From the NCBI GenBank assembly GCA_021772845.1, contig JAJFLF010000334.1, positions 1-11,020 on the forward strand: a DNA stretch of 11,020 bases, given 5' to 3'. The first letter of the stretch is position 1; the number at the start of each line of letters is the position of its first letter. Below the pieces are notes generated by a model. The model was not told the DNA's origin and searched no databases. It was given only the letters and a program-made list of their open reading frames with translations. Below, one piece after another: positions 7,207 to 11,020 of the stretch. Both the position numbers and the translations under genes were made by a program. This DNA comes from Mariprofundus sp. GTDB taxonomy: Bacteria > Pseudomonadota > Zetaproteobacteria > Mariprofundales > Mariprofundaceae.

Positions 7207-8412
7207 TTATTGTGATGACACCCTAGAGGCAGGAAGCAGCAGTGAAATGAGTGCCGCAACCAGCACAAAACCGGCCGACCACCACAAACAACCGCTCAAT
7301 CCCTGGCTCTGATATACCCAGCCGGAAAGCACCGTACCTGCCAGCCGCCCTCCTGCATTGGCCATATAGTAGAAGCCGACATTCATCGAGACATGCTCAC
7401 GCTCTGACCAGGAAACAATAAGGTAGGAGTGCACTGCCGAATTGATCGCAAAGACGATGCCGAACAGGGACAGGCCCGCGATAATCACGGCCTGCAGGTT
7501 CCAGCCCTGTGTCATGGCTAGTGCAATGCCTATTGGAATGGCGACAAGAGCAAAGGCAGCCCCTGCCACCATTCGTCCGTCTGGATGCCTGATCGTAATC
7601 CTGCGCAACAGAGCCGGAGCAGCACCCTGTACAAAACCGTATCCTATCACCCACAAGGCAAAGAAGGCGCCTACCTCAGTGAAATCCCAGCCTAGCTCCG
7701 CATAGAGAAAAACAGGGAGGCCAACAACAAACCAGATATCACGCGCGCCGAACAGGAAGAAGCGAGCTGCGGACAGTCTATTTACCTGCGGCGACTTGGA
7801 GAAAACCTGCGAGAATTTCGGTTTGGCAGAGGACTTACCCAGACCAGCAGGCAGGAGAAGCCAAGTAATAATCAGGGCAAAAAACAGCAGAGCGGAGAGT
7901 GCGAACAGGGCACCGCGAAACTCCAGCCATGCCAGCAAAACCGCGCCGACAAAAAATCCGGCCCCTTTCAGCGCATTCTTTGATCCGGTCAGGATCGCCA
8001 CCCAGCGGAAGAGCTTTTTCTCCGACTTATCGGGCAGGAACAGCTTCACGCCCGCCTTCGCACTCATCTTATTCAGATCCTTGGCAATGCCGGAGAATGC
8101 CTGTGCCGACATCACATAACCCACCGACAGCCAGGCCTCGGGCACGGTCAGTGCCATCAGAGCACCGATCTGCATGATCATGCCAATGTTCATGCACCGG
8201 TTCAGGCCAATACGGGCACCTAACCAGCCGCCGACAAGATTGGTGACAATACCGAAGAACTCGTAGAAGAGAAACAGCATGGCAATCTCTAGCGGGCTAT
8301 AACCCAGCTGATGGAAATAGAGCACCACCAGCATGCGTATCGCACCATCGGTAACCGTAAATGCCCAGTACCCGCCAATCACGGTCAGGTAGTGACGAAA
8401 GCCCTGGTTCAT
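7207..8412 (-). CDS. arsJ: ArsJ, MFS exporter of 1-arseno-3-phosphoglycerate
   Basis: ArsJ is a 12-helix-type major facilitator permease of the inner membrane. With its partner GAPDH it gives arsenate resistance: the enzyme makes 1-arseno-3-phosphoglycerate, ArsJ exports it, and it breaks down outside to arsenate and 3-phosphoglycerate. At 401 aa it has the normal length. The N-terminal block YWAFTVTDGAIRMLVVLYFHQLGYSPLEIA (residues 15-44) is the ArsJ hallmark I recognise. An MFS loop 2-3 motif is visible as GGWLGARIG (61-69), and a conserved cytosolic stretch AKDLNKMSAKAGVK occupies 110-123. The family call rests mainly on context: gapdh, acr3 and arsR are directly upstream. ATG 8412 is the only start in this frame, since an in-frame TGA lies 24 bases upstream with no start between. 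Its own Shine-Dalgarno site is weak, the ATG is in a hairpin loop, and it overlaps a leader ORF stop as ATGA. Confidence 0.94.
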   Translation of the reverse strand: MNQGFRHYLTVIGGYWAFTVTDGAIRMLVVLYFHQLGYSPLEIAMLFLFYEFFGIVTNLVGGWLGARIGLNRCMNIGMIMQIGALMALTVPEAWLSVGYVMSAQAFSGIAKDLNKMSAKAGVKLFLPDKSEKKLFRWVAILTGSKNALKGAGFFVGAVLLAWLEFRGALFALSALLFFALIITWLLLPAGLGKSSAKPKFSQVFSKSPQVNRLSAARFFLFGARDIWFVVGLPVFLYAELGWDFTEVGAFFALWVIGYGFVQGAAPALLRRITIRHPDGRMVAGAAFALVAIPIGIALAMTQGWNLQAVIIAGLSLFGIVFAINSAVHSYLIVSWSEREHVSMNVGFYYMANAGGRLAGTVLSGWVYQSQGLSGCLWWSAGFVLVAALISLLLPASRVSSQ

Positions 8413-8421
8413 TCCAGGGCT
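8400..8421 (-). promoter_or_regulatory. GC-rich hairpin with the arsJ start codon in its loop
   Basis: On the minus strand AGCCCTGG (8421-8414) pairs perfectly with CCAGGGCT (8407-8400), an 8-bp stem with six G/C pairs. The 6-base loop, AATGAA, holds the arsJ ATG and the overlapping TGA of the leader ORF. Folded, it would hide the initiation region of arsJ. It may be opened by ribosomes reading the leader ORF. The pairing is seen directly; the regulatory role is inference. Confidence 0.55.
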
Positions 8422-8450
8422 GCTGCGTTTGGATCAGAATTAGCGTTCAT
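8409..8450 (-). CDS. Candidate 13-codon leader ORF coupled to arsJ
   Basis: ATG 8450 opens a frame encoding MNANSDPNAAALE and stops at TGA 8411-8409, which overlaps the arsJ ATG (8412-8410) as ATGA. TAAGG lies four bases before the ATG, a usable Shine-Dalgarno site and better than the one in front of arsJ. The ORF starts 16 bases after the gapdh stop, inside the operon. The peptide matches nothing I know and is more likely to act by being translated, delivering ribosomes to arsJ, than by its product. It could be chance, but start, spacing and stop overlap all agree. Confidence 0.45.
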   Translation of the reverse strand: MNANSDPNAAALE

Positions 8451-8466
8451 TGAACCTTAGTTCGGA

Positions 8467-9465
8467 TTAGAGAGAAGCAGCGACTTTAGCGGTCAGCTCC
8501 ATCATGCGATTCACATATCCCCACTCATTGTCGTACCAGACATAGAGTTTCACCTGCGTACCGTCGATAACCATTGTACTCGGCGCATCAATGATTGATG
8601 AGCGGGCATCATTGGTATAATCAACCGAAACCAGTGGACGCTCCTCATATCCAAGTATGCCTTTCAGCTCGTTTTCCGATGCCTCACGAAACAGTGCGTT
8701 AACCTCTTCGGCTGTCACTTCCCGCTCCGCTTCAATCACCAGATCTGTCAGTGACGCATTCAACAGCGGTACGCGCACAGCAAGGCCGTTCAACTTGCCT
8801 TCAAGCTCAGGGAAAATTTTGGTGATCGCTTTAGCTGAACCTGTACTGGTTGGAATCAGCGACTGACCGCAGGAGCGGGCCCGGCGCAAGTCCTTATGGC
8901 CTTTATCAACAATCGTCTGGGTATTGGTGATATCATGAATGGTGGTCATGCAGCCGTGTTTGATGCCGATCTTCTCATGCAGCACCTTGATCACAGGAGC
9001 CAGGCAGTTGGTGGTGCATGATGCAGCGGTCAGCAGATGGGTCTGCTCAGGGTCGTAGAGGTGATCGTTAATGCCATAAACGATATTCAGTGCGCCATCG
9101 ACCGGTGCAGCAACAATCACCTTTTTTACACCCTGATCAAAATAGGCCTGCAACTCTTCCACTTTGCGGAATGCTCCGGTTGCCTCAATCACAATATCAC
9201 ATCCCGACCAGTCAGTTTCCCCAATCGCTTGATTGCCTGAGTGGGCAATCTCACGTCCATCAATGAGCATCGTCTCGCCATCCGCAGCACAATCAAAAGG
9301 CCAGGTGCCGTGTACCGAATCGAATTTCATAAGGTGGGCGCTACACTCAGCGCCGCAGGCAGTCTCGTTGACCTGCACAACCTCAAAACCATGCATATCC
9401 CAACCCGCTCTGAGTCCCAGACGCCCCATGCGTCCAAATCCATTAATTCCAACTTTTTTTGTCAT
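8467..9465 (-). CDS. gapdh: ArsJ-associated glyceraldehyde-3-phosphate dehydrogenase (arsenate-to-arsenophosphoglycerate enzyme)
   Basis: A type I phosphorylating GAPDH of 332 aa. In glycolysis GAPDH oxidises glyceraldehyde 3-phosphate with phosphate and NAD; in ars operons this dedicated copy uses arsenate and makes 1-arseno-3-phosphoglycerate for ArsJ. The Rossmann loop is GINGFGRMGR (6-15). The catalytic centre is ASCTTNC, with Cys150 as nucleophile and His177 in TTIHDIT as base. The C-terminal block WYDNEWGY (310-317) is conserved. Residues 32-34 read VNE rather than the VND or NDL seen in many glycolytic enzymes, so coenzyme preference (NAD or NADP) is open. The start ATG has AAGGA seven bases upstream. 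It follows acr3 by 15 bp and precedes arsJ by 54 bp, so it is cotranscribed. The operon position, not the active site, separates it from a housekeeping GapA. Confidence 0.95.
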   Translation of the reverse strand: MTKKVGINGFGRMGRLGLRAGWDMHGFEVVQVNETACGAECSAHLMKFDSVHGTWPFDCAADGETMLIDGREIAHSGNQAIGETDWSGCDIVIEATGAFRKVEELQAYFDQGVKKVIVAAPVDGALNIVYGINDHLYDPEQTHLLTAASCTTNCLAPVIKVLHEKIGIKHGCMTTIHDITNTQTIVDKGHKDLRRARSCGQSLIPTSTGSAKAITKIFPELEGKLNGLAVRVPLLNASLTDLVIEAEREVTAEEVNALFREASENELKGILGYEERPLVSVDYTNDARSSIIDAPSTMVIDGTQVKLYVWYDNEWGYVNRMMELTAKVAASL

Positions 9466-9480
9466 TTCATTTTCCTTCCC

Positions 9481-10518
9481 TCATTTTAATGGCTGTTCGT
9501 ACCAGCCTTTGCTGCGATTGACGATAGAGACCAGTGTTAACATCACTGGTACTTCGACCAGTACGCCAACAACCGTGGCTAATGCCGCTCCCGATTCAAA
9601 ACCAAACAGTGCAATAGCCGTTGCCACTGCCAGTTCGAAAAAGTTGGATGCACCAATCAAGGCAGATGGTGCAGCCACACTGTGCTGTACACCAAGCCTT
9701 CGGTTTAACAGATAGGCTAAGCCGAATGTGCCATAGACTTGAATCACAATCGGTACAGCGAGAATGGCAATCACCAGAGGCTGTTGCAGAATAGCCTGGC
9801 CCTGAAAGGCAAAGAGCAGTACCACGGTAAGCAGCAGTGCTGCCATAGATAGAGGATCAAGGCGCTGCAGGACAAGATCAAATGTTCCCCGCTTAAGCAG
9901 ATGTTTTCTCCAGACATATGCCACCAGCACCGGTGCCAAAATATAGAGTAGAACCGAAAGTAACAGGGTCTCCCAGGGAACGGTTACCGAAGCAAATCCA
10001 AGTAGCAGCGCAACAATAGGGGCAAAAGCAAAGACCATCACCACATCATTGAGTGCCACTTGAGAAAGGGTGAACTGGGCATCACCATGCGTTAATTTCG
10101 ACCAGACAAAAACCATTGCAGTGCATGGTGCTGCTGCCAAAATCACTAAACCCGCGAAATAACCATCCAGCATGCTTGCATCAAGGAATGACGCAAACAG
10201 ATGATAAACAGAGATATATCCCAGCAGGGCCATACAGAATGGTTTGAACAACCAGTTAACACCAAGGGTGACAGCAATGCCGCGCCGGTGATCCCATACT
10301 TTATGCAGTGCTGAGTAATCGATCTTGAGCAGCATCGGCAGAATCATGGCCCAGATCAGAATCGCTACCGGAAGATTGATATGGGCGACTTCCATACCAC
10401 CGAGGGCTTGAAATCCCGCCGGAAACAGTGAGCCCAGCGCTATGCCTGCCACAATGCAGAGAAACACCCAGAGAGTAAGATAGCGGGCGAACAGACCTAT
10501 GGGTTTTGAATCAGACAT
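9481..10518 (-). CDS. acr3: Acr3-family arsenite efflux transporter
   Basis: Acr3 is a ten-helix inner-membrane carrier of the BART superfamily that expels arsenite, and in some members antimonite, driven by the proton gradient. The 345-aa length is normal for bacterial Acr3. The essential cysteine motif is seen as APCTAMVFVWS (C132), in helix 4. The second signature is ASNFFELAVA (290-299, with E295), and VEVPVM (321-326, with E322) follows near the last helix. Hydrophobic segments fill most of the protein. The start is ATG 10518 with AGGAGG four bases before it. It sits between arsR (60 bp away) and gapdh (15 bp away). A promoter and likely ArsR operator lie just upstream. No arsC is in the window, so the arsenite it exports must come from outside, from another reductase elsewhere in the genome, or from non-enzymatic reduction. 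Confidence 0.96.
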   Translation of the reverse strand: MSDSKPIGLFARYLTLWVFLCIVAGIALGSLFPAGFQALGGMEVAHINLPVAILIWAMILPMLLKIDYSALHKVWDHRRGIAVTLGVNWLFKPFCMALLGYISVYHLFASFLDASMLDGYFAGLVILAAAPCTAMVFVWSKLTHGDAQFTLSQVALNDVVMVFAFAPIVALLLGFASVTVPWETLLLSVLLYILAPVLVAYVWRKHLLKRGTFDLVLQRLDPLSMAALLLTVVLLFAFQGQAILQQPLVIAILAVPIVIQVYGTFGLAYLLNRRLGVQHSVAAPSALIGASNFFELAVATAIALFGFESGAALATVVGVLVEVPVMLTLVSIVNRSKGWYEQPLK

Positions 10519-10523
10519 TGAGC

Positions 10524-10537
10524 CTCCTGAACAGGAG
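10524..10537 (-). promoter_or_regulatory. Inverted repeat covering the acr3 Shine-Dalgarno site
   Basis: The minus strand reads CTCCTG-TT-CAGGAG directly ahead of the acr3 start, and the right arm holds the core of the AGGAGG ribosome-binding site. In a transcript that enters from arsR the left arm could pair with and hide the site. A transcript started at the promoter just upstream would probably begin inside or after the left arm and leave the site free. The stem is short and the loop tight, so the effect may be small. Confidence 0.35.
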
Positions 10538-10539
10538 AC

Positions 10540-10567
10540 ATTATATCCGCTTATGCGGATATGTAAA
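10540..10567 (-). promoter_or_regulatory. Sigma70-type promoter for acr3-gapdh-arsJ
   Basis: The minus strand has TTTACA (10567-10562, five of six bases of the -35 consensus), a 16-base spacer, and TATAAT (10545-10540, perfect -10). Transcription would begin near 10534-10532, giving a leader of only about 14-16 bases before the acr3 ATG. It is separate from whatever promoter drives arsR. The spacer is filled by a palindrome, as expected for a repressor-controlled promoter. Confidence 0.7.
10543..10562. promoter_or_regulatory. 20-bp inverted repeat, probable ArsR operator
   Basis: ATATCCGC (10543-10550) and GCGGATAT (10555-10562) are perfect reverse complements with a 4-base centre. The site fills the -35/-10 spacer and overlaps four bases of the -10 box and one of the -35 box, so a bound dimer would block RNA polymerase. 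ArsR-family repressors bind such short AT-ended palindromes as dimers, and arsR is the adjacent gene. I see no second copy upstream of arsR. It could also act as an RNA hairpin in read-through transcripts. Confidence 0.65.
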
Positions 10568-10578
10568 TCAGTAAATCA
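10563..10578 (-). repeat. Tandem 8-bp direct repeat between the arsR stop and the acr3 promoter
   Basis: TGATTTAC occurs twice in a row on the minus strand (10578-10571 and 10570-10563), starting immediately after the arsR TGA. The second copy supplies most of the -35 box. It may be a slippage duplication or a small binding site. Confidence 0.5.
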
Positions 10579-10923
10579 TCAGCAGATGGATTCTTTCAGG
10601 TTGTCGAGATCATACTGAAGCTGCTCATCTGCAACTGCACTGTGCCGAATAAGCTCCGCAATGGCCTCGACATGCGCATTGCTTTGCAGCATGCGATAGT
10701 AGACCCATTTTCCCCTACGCTCGGTTTGCACCAGGCCTGAGCTTCTTAAAATGTTCAAATGCCGGGAGACTGTGCTCTGCGGAAGTGAAAGGGCCTCCGT
10801 CAAATGACACACACAAAGCTCATCTCTTTGCGTCAGCAGGTGAGCGATGCGCAAACGAACAGGATCAGAAAGCCCCTTAAACAGGTGAAGTAATTCCATT
10901 GCGAAAGAATAACGCTTAATCAC
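10579..10923 (-). CDS. arsR: ArsR/SmtB-family arsenite-responsive repressor
   Basis: ArsR is a dimeric winged-helix repressor that leaves its operator when arsenite binds its cysteines, so the efflux genes are expressed. The 114-aa length is normal. LFKGLSDPVRLRIAHLL (14-30) is the family's N-terminal core. The metalloid site is ELCVCHL, with C37 and C39 at the start of the DNA-binding region. The recognition segment is LPQSTVSRHLNILRSSGLV (47-65) and the wing is ERRGKWVYYRM (68-78). The third cysteine of the E. coli ArsR motif is replaced by threonine (T42), and a cysteine ends the protein (C114). The frame starts with GTG 10923, which has GGAAG eight bases upstream. ATG 10899 (residue 9) is a weaker alternative without a good Shine-Dalgarno site. 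It leads the operon acr3-gapdh-arsJ. Confidence 0.94.
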   Translation of the reverse strand: MIKRYSFAMELLHLFKGLSDPVRLRIAHLLTQRDELCVCHLTEALSLPQSTVSRHLNILRSSGLVQTERRGKWVYYRMLQSNAHVEAIAELIRHSAVADEQLQYDLDNLKESIC

Positions 10924-11020
10924 TAAAATTTCTTCCAGTGAATTTGTGAGACCTGCGTCACATCTTTACATCCATGCTCAGGCAAGATGATCTATTGAAA
11001 CAGTGTGTGAATATGTACGT
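10924..11020. other. Region upstream of arsR, no feature resolved
   Basis: These 97 bases should hold the arsR promoter. Apart from the arsR Shine-Dalgarno GGAAG (10936-10932), I find no clear -35/-10 pair and no copy of the ATATCCGC palindrome. No coding frame is recognisable here. Confidence 0.4.

Noticed and set aside
10924..11020. A second ArsR operator upstream of arsR
   Set aside because: No palindrome similar to the one ahead of acr3 is present in the 97 bases visible.

Overview
The window reads as a stretch of chromosome from a Gram-negative proteobacterium. The evidence is a lipopolysaccharide heptose phosphatase (GmhB), a proteobacterial-type PlsC fragment, a bacterial CATC thioredoxin reductase, and clear Shine-Dalgarno sites. 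The protein style would suit a gamma- or zetaproteobacterium, but this is an impression and was not tested. All recognisable genes are on the minus strand, so the biological reading order is from the right end (11020) to the left (1). I see no RNA gene, insertion sequence, CRISPR array or phage gene.

Right part (about 10923 to 7207): a complete arsenic resistance operon, arsR - acr3 - gapdh - arsJ. ArsR is the arsenite-sensing repressor. Acr3 is the arsenite efflux carrier. The dedicated GAPDH and the ArsJ transporter form the known arsenate route: GAPDH makes 1-arseno-3-phosphoglycerate and ArsJ exports it. No arsenate reductase (arsC) is present in the window. A good sigma70-type promoter with a 20-bp inverted repeat filling its spacer lies between arsR and acr3 and is the likely ArsR operator. 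The start of arsJ is unusual: its ATG is in the loop of an 8-bp GC-rich hairpin, and it overlaps (ATGA) the stop of a 13-codon leader ORF that has its own Shine-Dalgarno site. This suggests translational coupling.

Middle part (6963 to 4438): mgtE, a CBS-domain magnesium channel with a TTG start set by a near-perfect Shine-Dalgarno site, then trxB, thioredoxin reductase, closed by a textbook intrinsic terminator. The 243-bp gap upstream of mgtE contains a perfect 10-bp stem-loop and one weak candidate small ORF.

Left part (4337 to 1): a large membrane-anchored hybrid histidine kinase with five PAS-like domains and a C-terminal receiver, with no partner gene nearby. Next come gmhB (heptose bisphosphate phosphatase for LPS core) and the first 110 codons of a PlsC-type acyltransferase, coupled by a one-base overlap (TAATG) and cut by the window edge. 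The kinase start also carries a short overlapping leader ORF, so its start codon is ambiguous.

The gene families here are known. The newest-looking material is regulatory: the leader ORF and hairpin at arsJ, the promoter and operator plus Shine-Dalgarno hairpin ahead of acr3, and the stem-loop ahead of mgtE.
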